Shown here: one piece after another, positions 23,041 to 31,884 of the stretch | Numbering within the stretch: the stretch's first letter is position 1 | Layout: each line of letters starts with the position of its first letter | Origin: Aliamphritea ceti | GTDB taxonomy: Bacteria; Pseudomonadota; Gammaproteobacteria; Pseudomonadales; Balneatricaceae | DNA length: 64,000 bases | Direction of reading: 5' to 3' | NCBI RefSeq assembly: GCF_024347215.1 | Contig: NZ_AP025282.1 | Coordinates: 806,001-870,000 of the forward strand | Position numbers and translations under genes: made by a program | The notes under the pieces: model-generated | The model's database searches: none | Told to the model about the DNA's origin: nothing | What the model saw: only the letters and a program-made list of their open reading frames with translations

Positions 23041-25532
23041 AAAATTTCGTTGGCATTGACCTGGGTACAACAAACAGCGCGATCTGCTCCTATGACGGTT
23101 CCGAAACCCGCATCTGGAAGAGTCCTGAACAGAATGATGTTACGCCATCAGCTATTTATATTGATCGTCGTGGCAATAAATATGTTGGTAAGCGGGCTTA
23201 CGATTCTGCACCGCATAGCCCAGACAACTCAGCGATGCTATTCAAGCGTGTAATGGGAACAAGTACGCCAATTCAGTTATCTGCAGTAAATCTTACCAAG
23301 ACTCCCGAGGAATGTTCAGCTGAAGTACTAAAAGTGTTGTTCGGCTACTTGCCAGAAGAAATTAGAAATGATCCTGATACGGGGACTGTAATAACTGTTC
23401 CGGCAGCATTTAACCAGATGCAGAAAGACGCAACAATGCAGGCTGCTAGTATGGCCGGGATCGGGAAAGTTGCACTTATGCAGGAACCCGTAGCTGCAGT
23501 AATGAGTGTCATGCGTGCCCGTAATACAGATGGAATGTTTCTAATTTATGATTTGGGTGGCGGCACGCTCGATATTGCCATTGCAGAAAGTATTGGAGGA
23601 AGGGTAAATCTTCTTGCTCATGGTGGCATAGCTATGTGCGGTGGTCGGGACTTCGATCGAGTATTAGTCGATAATGTTGTTCGTCCTTGGTTACTTGAAA
23701 AGTTTGACCTCCCAGAAGACTTTTCTGTAAATCCTAGTTATAAATCTCTCATTAGACTGGCTACCTGGGCTACCGAGCGCGCAAAAATTGAACTTTCAGC
23801 GCGCGAGGAAGTTGTTATTAGTCTCTCAGAAACTGAAACACGAGTTAGAGATCTGAGCGGAGATGAAATCTATCTCGATATCCAATTAAAACGTGAAACT
23901 TACGATAATTTGATTGCAGAGCGCGTAGCTGAATCGGTCAACTCAGCTCGCGAGGCTTTAAATAAAGCTGGGCTATCTCCTCATGACCTTGAGAGAATTG
24001 TGTTTGTGGGTGGCCCAACCAATTACAAGCCTTTGAGAGATAAGGTTGCTTATGAGCTTGGAATACCTGGAAATACCGATGTGAATCCAATGACAGCCGT
24101 GGCCGAAGGAGCTAGTCTTTTCGCTGAATCTATAGACTGGGGTTCCCAGAACCGATCGCGAAAAAGCACCCGAGGTCAAATCTCCTCCGGTGGAGGATTG
24201 GAACTATCTTTCAATTACATTGCTCGTACTCCGAATGTTAAAGCGAAGATAGCAGTGCAGCTCGCTGGGCAAGCAGCATCTGGTTCAGAGTTTCAGGTCG
24301 ACTGCGTCGACACTGGTTGGACCTCAGGCCGCCTGCCTCTCAAGCATGGCGCAACCATCGACGTCACCCTGACAAAAGCTGGTGACAACACTTTCAAGGT
24401 ATTTGTTTTCGATTCTGTAGGCGGACCCATTGCTCTGCAACAGGACAATATCGTCATTACCCGAACCGCTGCCTCAGTGGATGCAATTCCAGCCTCTCAC
24501 TCGGTTGGCATTGAAGTATTGGAGAAACTTGGCGGTCGCCCCGTTCTCGACTATCTGGTTCGCTCGGGTGACTCGCTGCCCAAGAAGGGCAAAAAGGTAT
24601 TCAAGGCCGCTGAGTCGCTCAAATCCGGTGCCTCGGGATCGCTCAACCTGAAACTCTGGGAAGGCGAAATCGAAGACCCCATTACCGACAACCGCCCCAT
24701 CGGGGTGTTGAAGATTTCCGGCTCCGACTTCGATGACGGCGTGATTCCCGCCGGTGCCGATCTGGAATGCGAATATGAGATCCTGGACTCCGGCAACATC
24801 AACATTGAGGTCTCCGTACCTTGCATCGGCGGCACCTTCCACTCCGGTAAGAACTTCTATTCCCGCCAAGAGGGACAGCTCGACTACACCGCCGCGGCCG
24901 TCATGGTTTTCGAGGAAGGCGAAAGAACGCTGAATCGCATCGACGAAATCAACGAGGTGGTGGACAACCCGAAGCTGGAACAAGCGCGGCAGAAGCTTGA
25001 ATCTGCTGTCTCGCTCGATCCAGAGGAAGCTGAGACCGAGAAGTCCCAAGAGGCCATGGAAAAGGTTCTCGAGGCAAGGAAACTTCTTGCCCAGGTCCGA
25101 AAGGAGCATCTGAAGGAAATCCGGCAGATTGACCTCGATGGTGTCGTTTCCTTCTTTGATGAGTATATCCGCCAACATGCCCGTCCATCAGAGGCGTCGG
25201 CTTTTGACAATCTGGCAAAGACTGCACAGCGCTCAATCGACCGAAATGACAAAGACTTTGAGCACCACCTTGATGAGCTGAAAGGCAAAAACTTCGAGAT
25301 CCTATGGCGGCAGGATTGGTTCGTGGTCGAGCGGTTCAAATCGATGGTCAACTCGCCCCACCTGTTTGCCGACAAGCACCGTTTCGAGGAACTCGCCCAG
25401 ATCGGCACGCAACTCATGCGCTCCGATGACATTGAAAAACTTCGCGCCGTTGTCGCCCAGCTTTCGATGATTCAGATCGGCGGCGGCCCAGACAACGAGA
25501 TGTTCGATGTAGCCAACATTATCAGGGGATGA
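23037..25532 (+). CDS. Divergent Hsp70/DnaK-like ATPase with long C-terminal region
   Basis: Hsp70 proteins use ATP to bind and release protein substrates. Residues 1-370 form the actin-like ATPase: phosphate 1 GIDLGTTNSAICSYDG at residue 5, VPAAFNQMQKDATMQAASMA near 122, phosphate 2 YDLGGGTLDIAI near 171, and the adenosine motif VFVGGPTNYKPLRDKV near 321. The C-terminal 450 residues differ from DnaK. A beta-type region comes first (about 385-620, including CVDTGWTSGRLPLKHGATID), then a long helical region (about 640-831) with many charges. It lacks the DnaK EEVD-type end. The gene sits between the GrpE-like and AAA genes. The 5' half looks more AT-rich than the 3' half, suggesting a mosaic origin. 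Confidence 0.88.
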   Translation: MKNFVGIDLGTTNSAICSYDGSETRIWKSPEQNDVTPSAIYIDRRGNKYVGKRAYDSAPHSPDNSAMLFKRVMGTSTPIQLSAVNLTKTPEECSAEVLKVLFGYLPEEIRNDPDTGTVITVPAAFNQMQKDATMQAASMAGIGKVALMQEPVAAVMSVMRARNTDGMFLIYDLGGGTLDIAIAESIGGRVNLLAHGGIAMCGGRDFDRVLVDNVVRPWLLEKFDLPEDFSVNPSYKSLIRLATWATERAKIELSAREEVVISLSETETRVRDLSGDEIYLDIQLKRETYDNLIAERVAESVNSAREALNKAGLSPHDLERIVFVGGPTNYKPLRDKVAYELGIPGNTDVNPMTAVAEGASLFAESIDWGSQNRSRKSTRGQISSGGGLELSFNYIARTPNVKAKIAVQLAGQAASGSEFQVDCVDTGWTSGRLPLKHGATIDVTLTKAGDNTFKVFVFDSVGGPIALQQDNIVITRTAASVDAIPASHSVGIEVLEKLGGRPVLDYLVRSGDSLPKKGKKVFKAAESLKSGASGSLNLKLWEGEIEDPITDNRPIGVLKISGSDFDDGVIPAGADLECEYEILDSGNINIEVSVPCIGGTFHSGKNFYSRQEGQLDYTAAAVMVFEEGERTLNRIDEINEVVDNPKLEQARQKLESAVSLDPEEAETEKSQEAMEKVLEARKLLAQVRKEHLKEIRQIDLDGVVSFFDEYIRQHARPSEASAFDNLAKTAQRSIDRNDKDFEHHLDELKGKNFEILWRQDWFVVERFKSMVNSPHLFADKHRFEELAQIGTQLMRSDDIEKLRAVVAQLSMIQIGGGPDNEMFDVANIIRG

Positions 25533-25535
25533 TTT

Positions 25536-27005
25536 ATGGAGAACGACTTATGGCTGCCTAAAGGGTACGAGTTGCCGGATGGTTCGAAAATCCGGTCACG
25601 CCTCTATTCCGGCGACGAGTGGCAGATTTTTGATACCAATGGCTCCAACAATATTCTGGTCACGCGCCCGGAGCTGATGCGGAAGTGGAATGATTGCGGT
25701 TTTCTCGACGAATCCCTGTTCACAGAGGTCTCGTCTGGAACTGAATCTTTCCGGAGCCTGAGTAGCCATAAGAAGTACTCCCTTACTCCAGTAGAAAATG
25801 GCAAGTCACCCGAAAGCAAGGTTGATGCACTGGCCTTTGCTTTCGCCCTCAAAGAGTCTCGGAAGCTATCGCAGGATGCCTCATTTCAAGATGCTGTTTA
25901 TGTGGAGCAGTACTCCAGACTGCTCCCAACCTGGACGCTGAAACCTCACGTCGATGATCAAGTGGTTTTGGGTACCTGGATCACCGGAGGGGTCGTCATC
26001 TCCACAGAGTCCTTCAGGCGTTTGACCACTTTGAAAGGGTGGATGCCTGCTGGCGATCTGGCCGAAATCGTAAAGGCCGCGGGGTTTACCGTACCAGCTG
26101 ATGCGGGCCTACTGGCCAAGCGCAAGCCCGCCTCTCAAGCTAAGAGCGACGCGAAGGCCGCTATTGCCAAGGAGGCAACCGAACCTGAACAGCCGCAAAC
26201 GCCTGAAGAATCAGCCGAGGCCAAGGTTTTCAAACTTCCAGGACGGCCGCAGCTCGAGGAGTTTTTTAACGAACACGTCATCGACATAATCTTCAATGCC
26301 GAGAAATACCAGGCTTTGGGCATCGATTTTCCTTCCGCCATTGTTCTGCACGGGCCGCCAGGTTGTGGCAAGACTTTTGCCGTGGAGCGGCTTGTCGAGT
26401 TTATCGATTGGCCCAGCTACTCGATTGATTCCAACAGCGTCGGCAGCCCCTACATTCACGAAACCAGCAAGAAGATCTCCGAGGTTTTTGACAAGGCAAT
26501 TGATGGGGCTCCATCCGTCGTCGTGATCGACGAGATGGAATCTTTCCTGTCGGATAGGCGCTCCGGCAGCTCGTCCGGATTGCATCACGTCGAGGAGGTA
26601 GCGGAATTCCTTCGGCGGATTCCGGAGGCCATCAAAAACAAGGTACTGATAATCGCTATGACAAATCTGATCGAGATGATCGATCCGGCCATTCTGCGTC
26701 GCGGACGTTTCGACCACATCATCGAGGTGGGCATGCCGTCGCGGGAAGAAGTGGCATCGCTGGTGAACTCACTTTTGAGCAAACTACCGAAGGCCGACGG
26801 CCTTAACGTGGACAAGATCCTCGATGCTCTCACGGGCAAGGCGCTCTCCGATTCGGCTTTTGTCATACGCGAGGCCGCACGACTTGCTGCCAAGGCCGGG
26901 AAGACAGAACTCGATCAAACCAGCATTGAGGCAGCATTGAACAGCCTTCCTAAAGACCAAGAGAAAAAAAACAGACGCATCGGATTCGTCTGGGACGACA
27001 AGTAA
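25536..27005 (+). CDS. AAA ATPase (CDC48/FtsH type) of the Hsp70 cluster
   Basis: The 489-residue protein has one classic AAA module in its second half: Walker A LHGPPGCGKTFAVERL near residue 271, Walker B VVVIDEMESFLSDRR near 327, sensor 1 VLIIAMTNLIEMIDPA near 370 and arginine finger LRRGRFDHIIEV near 388, then a lid domain. The first 180 residues form a separate domain of unknown type (PDGSKIRSRLYSGDEWQIFD near 14), and an Ala/Lys/Glu linker spans about 195-235. Such ATPases unfold or dismantle proteins. It starts three bases after the Hsp70 stop, with GGGG upstream. No membrane segment or protease domain is visible, so it is not FtsH itself. Confidence 0.88.
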   Translation: MENDLWLPKGYELPDGSKIRSRLYSGDEWQIFDTNGSNNILVTRPELMRKWNDCGFLDESLFTEVSSGTESFRSLSSHKKYSLTPVENGKSPESKVDALAFAFALKESRKLSQDASFQDAVYVEQYSRLLPTWTLKPHVDDQVVLGTWITGGVVISTESFRRLTTLKGWMPAGDLAEIVKAAGFTVPADAGLLAKRKPASQAKSDAKAAIAKEATEPEQPQTPEESAEAKVFKLPGRPQLEEFFNEHVIDIIFNAEKYQALGIDFPSAIVLHGPPGCGKTFAVERLVEFIDWPSYSIDSNSVGSPYIHETSKKISEVFDKAIDGAPSVVVIDEMESFLSDRRSGSSSGLHHVEEVAEFLRRIPEAIKNKVLIIAMTNLIEMIDPAILRRGRFDHIIEVGMPSREEVASLVNSLLSKLPKADGLNVDKILDALTGKALSDSAFVIREAARLAAKAGKTELDQTSIEAALNSLPKDQEKKNRRIGFVWDDK

Positions 27006-27017
27006 CCGGAGGGGAGC

Positions 27018-28664
27018 ATGGACCTTTTACAAAATCCTTTTCACATTCTAAGTGCCAGCCCCCGCGATAACCGTCGACGGATCATGGAGTTGGCTGATGA
27101 ACGCAGCCTTTTGCTCGACTCAAGTGAGTGCATGGAGGCACGTTCGGAGTTGACCAACCCCCGGAAAAGGCTCTCCGCTGAAGTCGCGTGGCTGCCAGGT
27201 ATTGGGCCGAAACGAGCCGGAGAGCTGTTGTCGATCATCGAATCCTCGCCAACGGATTTGCTTGCGGTCGGTAATCTGTCGTCAATTGCTCGGGCAAACC
27301 TGCTTGCGGCAGGCATCGCTCGCTTGCCTGAACACAATGCGGATGACGTTGCGGAGTGGATTCTTGAGATTGCCTGGGCTTTTGAGGACCTCGACCCCGA
27401 TGAACTGAGTGTGATCATCAACGAAGAACGGATTGTTTCCGGCTTTCCGGAGGTGTCGGACCTCTCAGCCGTTGAAGCTGAAATTCAGGAACGGCGGAGA
27501 CACTATCGCAAGGTCATCAAGTCGGCCCTTGACAACCTTTCCCCAAAAGAACTCGTGGAAGCAGTTACAGTTACCGTCGAATCCGCAACTGATGATGGAG
27601 AGGAACACGGCCCTATTCTAATAGCCGACCTCGTCGATTCGTATGAGGTCGAAGCGCAGGGATTCCTTGATAAGGAAGAAGGAAACATAATAGCCCTCGT
27701 GGGAAAACTGCGAGCCGCCGTCGATGCGGAACAGTCAGATTCTACCTTGGCCCCCATGGTGAACCAGCTAATCCAGATCGTAAAAAACTGGGATACTGTT
27801 GCTCAGCCGATTCAGGTTAGCACGAAGAGCCGAGGGCTCGATCACGACGCGAGTCACCGCGTTGCAAACCTCGTTCGCAGTTTGGCAATCCATATGTTTA
27901 ACGAGCACGGAAAGCTCGATTTCTCGCAGCAACTCACGAATATGCTGCAGGAAGTGTTCGCGGAGGTTGCCGAGGTTGCCGAACGTACCGCTGAGGATGC
28001 AGATGCTCTTGCTGAGATTGCCGAAGAACAGCTTCGCTATGTCGAAGGTTTGGTAAACAAGGCTGAAGAGTGGCGAAGGGAAATAACCTATGAGGCGGAA
28101 GTCGGAGCCATTTTCAAGGATAAGCTTCGTATTTCCCCCGAAGGCATTGAGTGGAAAGGTCGCCGCTGGGATTTAGATTCTATCACTCGCGTTCGATGGG
28201 GTGGCACCAAGCATTCTGTAAACGGTATTCCAACTGGAACTACGTACAGTATCGTTTTCGGTAACAGCTCAAATTACACCTCAATTGAGCTAAAGAAAGA
28301 AGCTACCTACTCAAATTTTATTGACCGTCTATGGAAGGCAGTAGGTGTTCGCTTGTTAACAGAGTACCTACAGGGACTTCGAGAGGGGAAAAAGTATCGT
28401 TTCGGCTCTACCATCATGAGTGATCATGGTATGGAGCTGGAAAGGAAAAAACTTTTTGGCAGCAACGAGCGCATCTTTTGCCGTTGGAGCGAACTGGTGG
28501 TTTGGAATGGCGCCGGTGTTTTCTGTATAGGAAAAAAAGATGATAAGAAGCTGGCTGCAGCGTTCTCCTACCAAGAAGAGGACAACATTCATGTCTTAGA
28601 GGCAGTTATTCGAATGTTTTGGAAACAGGGTGGCGATAGGCTAAGTAGCCTCTTGGGGGAATAA
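27018..28664 (+). CDS. Large protein with J-domain-like start and PH-like end
   Basis: This 548-residue soluble protein begins MDLLQNPFHILSASPRDNRR, followed by a helix (IMELADERSLLLD) and a second helix (CMEARSELTNPRKRLSAEVA). This resembles the layout of a J domain (NPFxILxxSPxxxxxxI, then two helices) but has no HPD tripeptide, which is essential for stimulating Hsp70. The middle is helical and acidic, with a probable coiled coil near 300-355. Residues about 365-545 look like two beta-rich modules of PH type (ISPEGIEWKGRRWDLDSITR, then GSNERIFCRWSELVVW). In the cluster it may connect Hsp70 to its targets. The family is not recognised. Confidence 0.7.
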   Translation: MDLLQNPFHILSASPRDNRRRIMELADERSLLLDSSECMEARSELTNPRKRLSAEVAWLPGIGPKRAGELLSIIESSPTDLLAVGNLSSIARANLLAAGIARLPEHNADDVAEWILEIAWAFEDLDPDELSVIINEERIVSGFPEVSDLSAVEAEIQERRRHYRKVIKSALDNLSPKELVEAVTVTVESATDDGEEHGPILIADLVDSYEVEAQGFLDKEEGNIIALVGKLRAAVDAEQSDSTLAPMVNQLIQIVKNWDTVAQPIQVSTKSRGLDHDASHRVANLVRSLAIHMFNEHGKLDFSQQLTNMLQEVFAEVAEVAERTAEDADALAEIAEEQLRYVEGLVNKAEEWRREITYEAEVGAIFKDKLRISPEGIEWKGRRWDLDSITRVRWGGTKHSVNGIPTGTTYSIVFGNSSNYTSIELKKEATYSNFIDRLWKAVGVRLLTEYLQGLREGKKYRFGSTIMSDHGMELERKKLFGSNERIFCRWSELVVWNGAGVFCIGKKDDKKLAAAFSYQEEDNIHVLEAVIRMFWKQGGDRLSSLLGE

Positions 28665-28669
28665 AATTT

Positions 28670-29419
28670 ATGGATGAAAAAGACAACAAACGCGGATTTT
28701 CTGGGCTCTCCGATCTGACCTCGGACACCCGGACTGTCCCACATGCTCAACGCCAAACCAGCCCACAGCCATCAGCGCCACAAAAATCAGTGTTCGCCTT
28801 GCTGGAGCTGACCAAGTGGCCAACTCTTCCGGCTCCATGGTCGAGCGTTGACAGCGGCGAGACCTGGATCTGGGGAGATTTCTTCCTGACCTTCCAGAAA
28901 AAGCCAAAGAACGTTCTTGACCTCACCATGGAAATGCAGGGGAAGAAAGCCGAGTACCGGGGGATGACCTATCACTACGCCATGTCGGTTTTCTACCGCA
29001 TCGACAGGAATCCTCATGGACCATCGCACCGACCGATCATGACCATTGCCCTCGAGCAGGCCGATATGGGCATGCTGGCCAAAATGCTCGGCAGCGAAGC
29101 TGGCGAGCTCCTTCAAGCCGAGGGTGGCAGCAAAATGGGACCGCTGATGATTGGTCTCTTTACCGGCGAGACACGATTGAACCTTGGTGATTATGAAGGC
29201 GACACAAGCCCACAGTCGGTCAAGCGGAGGTTTTTCGAAATCCTGGGTCGGCAGTTGGGAGTAAGCGGCCAGCCAAAGATTATAGGCGACCTGGCGCAGG
29301 CGCATGGGCATCCGGATACGGGACTGCCCGCCAAAAAGAAAAACTCCGGATGCGCCCCTGTGATTCTTTTGTGCATTGGCATTGGTGGCCTGGGCGCTTG
29401 GGGGCTGACGTTCATATGA
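28670..29419 (+). CDS. Tail-anchored protein with shared GFSGLSDL N-terminal motif
   Basis: The protein has 249 residues. The N-terminus MDEKDNKRGFSGLSDLTSDT carries the motif shared with the next two genes. A soluble domain follows (about 45-215), with no recognised family (WIWGDFFLTFQKKPKNVLDL near 64, MKxK-like charged helices). The C-terminus CAPVILLCIGIGGLGAWGLT at about 227-246 is one membrane segment, so the main domain faces the cytoplasm. It starts five bases after the previous stop. It is probably a membrane-attached client or docking protein of the chaperone set; this is inference. Confidence 0.68.
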   Translation: MDEKDNKRGFSGLSDLTSDTRTVPHAQRQTSPQPSAPQKSVFALLELTKWPTLPAPWSSVDSGETWIWGDFFLTFQKKPKNVLDLTMEMQGKKAEYRGMTYHYAMSVFYRIDRNPHGPSHRPIMTIALEQADMGMLAKMLGSEAGELLQAEGGSKMGPLMIGLFTGETRLNLGDYEGDTSPQSVKRRFFEILGRQLGVSGQPKIIGDLAQAHGHPDTGLPAKKKNSGCAPVILLCIGIGGLGAWGLTFI

Positions 29420-29473
29420 GGGAGCTCGGCATGGCGGTTTTGCGAGGCCCATATATTGGCTTGAGGATTTGAA

Positions 29474-30181
29474 ATGAATGACAAGAAGGGATTTTCCAGA
29501 TTATCGGATCTGACTTCAGATGTAGAACCCACATCTGAGAAGGATACAAGTCATACACCTATCCAGGAAAGAGGTGCATCTGGAATAAACCATGAGCATG
29601 CCTCCAGGAAACTGCCTGGTGAGGATAGTGATTCTTTTGCAAGAGAATCGGCGAAGGCAGGTTCTGGCAGTTTTTTTTCTGGGATAGTGAAGTTATTGCT
29701 GGCTATCCCTTGGCAACTTTATCTTGTGGGTGGTGTTGCAGGCTATTTCTATTTTCAAAGCGGAATTGAAGACAGAGAAATTAGTTCATTTCAAAGCGAA
29801 ATTAGCTATTACCTCTCGAGAAATAACAACTCGAACAGTGTCCCTTCACTCATGCCAGGGGTTCTCCCTGTTGATCTTGGAGCAAGAACTGTCGACAGGA
29901 TGCTTTTCCGGATAAAGGACGATTACAAGCCGAAATCTGCTGGAGACGTTTCTTATGTCGTGGGGTTTAATTGTTCAGATGAGGTAGTCGGCTCATATTC
30001 AGACGGAGCTTCCGGCTATCAGAAAAGTTGTGACATCTATGTTATCGATGTCCGTAGCCACACCTGGAGTTATGTCGGGAACTTCACCGGCTCCGAACCA
30101 CCGAAGTCAAAAAAAGGCAGCGGGAGTAGAACGGGATCGCATCCAGCTCAGGACTATCTGAGAAGGGCTGGTGTTATGTGA
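29474..30181 (+). CDS. Single-span membrane protein with shared GFSRLSDL N-terminal motif
   Basis: The protein of 235 residues begins MNDKKGFSRLSDLTSDVEPT, matching the tag of its neighbours. A disordered Ser/Thr/Glu-rich stretch covers about 20-70. One membrane span lies at about 72-95 (LLLAIPWQLYLVGGVAGYFY). The remaining 140 residues should be periplasmic and include two cysteines (NCSDEVVG, KSCDIYVID) that could pair. No family is recognised. It lies 54 bases after the tail-anchored protein. Confidence 0.66.
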   Translation: MNDKKGFSRLSDLTSDVEPTSEKDTSHTPIQERGASGINHEHASRKLPGEDSDSFARESAKAGSGSFFSGIVKLLLAIPWQLYLVGGVAGYFYFQSGIEDREISSFQSEISYYLSRNNNSNSVPSLMPGVLPVDLGARTVDRMLFRIKDDYKPKSAGDVSYVVGFNCSDEVVGSYSDGASGYQKSCDIYVIDVRSHTWSYVGNFTGSEPPKSKKGSGSRTGSHPAQDYLRRAGVM

Positions 30182-30297
30182 TTGGGGAATTTGTTCAAAG
30201 CTCGACATTAATTCAGGCTCTTTCTGGCATTGGCAACGGTGTCCGCAGCGCTTGGGAAGTGACCGTTTTATGAGTGAAATTGGAAGGTTTGACGTGC

Positions 30298-31881
30298 ATG
30301 GCTGGTGATAACGATAATGATAAAAAAGGCTTTTCTGGTCTTTCAGACTTGGCGTCCGAGGTCAGTGACATCAATGAGCCCATAAAGCCGGAGCCAAAAA
30401 CGGAGGCTAAGCCATCAACGCCTAAGCAACCACCCCAGCCCCAGCGGGACACTACGACTTCCGAACCCGAGCAAAAATCTACAAGCTCTCCTCCGCCTGT
30501 CGAAACAGTAAACACTGGCAATAACGAGGGCGGCTCTGGCGGCAAATGGATTCTTGGCATTATCAGTGTCATCTTTGTGATCTGGCTGATTAATAATGCA
30601 GAGCAGAGCAACAAAAAGCCTTCATATACTCAGCCATCGTCGTCACAGAGCTACGGTTCCCCGAAGAGCACACCGGCTCCGGTTACTCAAACGCAAAGCA
30701 CCAGCCAAAGTGCCGGGCTGCAATATACAAAGCCTTCGGTCGGCTCCAATAACGTACTGTCCGTACCGGAAATTCGCTGGTGTATCCGCGAAGGCATTCG
30801 TATTGAAGCGATGCGCGACATCATTGATAACAATACGGGCATCGATGAGTTCAACCAAATCGTCAACGATTACAACAGCCGCTGCGGGAGCTACCGTTAT
30901 CGCGAGGGTTCCCAGTCTCGAGCTGAACGTGATGTGGAAGCCTACAGAACCCAGATTGTCTCGGAAGCCATTCGGGAGGCCAGACAGTTGGGACGTTCCT
31001 ATCAACCATCCTATCCATCTGTTTCACCAGGAGTATCGACCAGCACCGCTCCCAAGAAGCCCAATGCCCAATTCACTAGGGAGGCTCAACAGATCTTAAC
31101 CGATCTTGGCTACGAACCCGGACCAGTCGATGGTGATTATGGCCGCCGGACTGCGGACTCGGTGAAGGCTTTTCAGCGTGATGCAGGTATCACCCAGGAT
31201 GGTTGGATCGACCAGGATCTTCTTTCCGTGTTGAGGCGAGTTACCAGCCAGCGTTCCAGCTCGCCTCCGAGAGTTGAATCGAGACCAGCGAAAGAAACAA
31301 GAAGGTCAAGTGGAATCCCTGCTAATGCAAGTATTGATTACACCGGCCGCAAGTGGGTTTGCGATAGTGGCTATCGCCCTGAAGGTGATAAGTGTGTGAA
31401 ATTCTATGTCCCACTTAACGCAAGCGTCGACTACACCGGCCGTAAATGGGTTTGCGACAGTGGTTATCAGCAGGTAGGTAACGAGTGCGTAAAACTTAAA
31501 GTTCCTGCGAATGCCAGTATTGATTACACCGGCCGCAAGTGGGTTTGCGATAGTGGCTATCGCCCTGAAGGTGATAAGTGTGTGAAGTTCTATGTCCCCC
31601 TGAACGCAAGCGTCGACTACACCGGCCGTAAATGGGTTTGCGATAGTGGCTATCGACCTGAAGGCGACAAATGTGTGAAATTTTCCGTTCCGGCGAATGC
31701 CAGCGTTGACTATACAGGTCGCAAATGGGTCTGTGATAGTGGCTACCGACCGGAGGGAGATAGATGCGTCAAGTTTTTCGTTCCTGCAAATGCCAGTGTT
31801 GATTACACTGGCCGCAAATGGATCTGTGACAGCGGCTATCAACGTGCAGGTGACAAATGCGTTTCCATTTTCGGGCAATAA
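30298..31881 (+). CDS. Membrane protein with tag, peptidoglycan-binding domain and six Cys repeats
   Basis: The start at ATG 30298 (not the GTG at 30274) is chosen because it places MAGDNDNDKKGFSGLSDLAS in line with the tags of the two upstream genes and has GGAAGG before it. The protein is 527 residues long. After a Pro/Lys/Thr-rich cytoplasmic stretch, one span lies at about 83-102 (WILGIISVIFVIWLINNAEQ). Outside are a helical part (about 155-230), a peptidoglycan-binding domain at about 262-320 (EAQQILTDLGYEPGPVDGDY) and six 31-residue repeats at about 340-526. Each repeat has the form NASxDYTGRKWVCDSGY, then six residues and C. The pair of cysteines per repeat suggests disulfides. It links the cytoplasmic chaperone cluster to the cell wall. 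Confidence 0.7.
   Translation: MAGDNDNDKKGFSGLSDLASEVSDINEPIKPEPKTEAKPSTPKQPPQPQRDTTTSEPEQKSTSSPPPVETVNTGNNEGGSGGKWILGIISVIFVIWLINNAEQSNKKPSYTQPSSSQSYGSPKSTPAPVTQTQSTSQSAGLQYTKPSVGSNNVLSVPEIRWCIREGIRIEAMRDIIDNNTGIDEFNQIVNDYNSRCGSYRYREGSQSRAERDVEAYRTQIVSEAIREARQLGRSYQPSYPSVSPGVSTSTAPKKPNAQFTREAQQILTDLGYEPGPVDGDYGRRTADSVKAFQRDAGITQDGWIDQDLLSVLRRVTSQRSSSPPRVESRPAKETRRSSGIPANASIDYTGRKWVCDSGYRPEGDKCVKFYVPLNASVDYTGRKWVCDSGYQQVGNECVKLKVPANASIDYTGRKWVCDSGYRPEGDKCVKFYVPLNASVDYTGRKWVCDSGYRPEGDKCVKFSVPANASVDYTGRKWVCDSGYRPEGDRCVKFFVPANASVDYTGRKWICDSGYQRAGDKCVSIFGQ
31314..31880 (+). repeat. Six tandem coding repeats of about 93 bases
   Basis: Six in-frame copies of a 31-codon unit encode the C-terminus of the preceding gene. 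The constant core is DYTGRKW(V/I)CDSGY. Copies 1 and 3 and copies 2 and 4 are nearly identical at the DNA level, which points to recent duplication of a two-unit block. Confidence 0.85.
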
Positions 31882-31884
31882 TTC

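Noticed and set aside
24474..25178. Long reverse-strand ORFs across the 3' half of the Hsp70 gene
   Set aside because: They are shadows caused by the GC-rich codon bias of the Hsp70 reading frame; no ribosome site or domain is present.
31314..31880. Regular repeats that could suggest a CRISPR array
   Set aside because: The units are in frame, about 93 bases long, without spacers, and encode a Cys-containing protein repeat.
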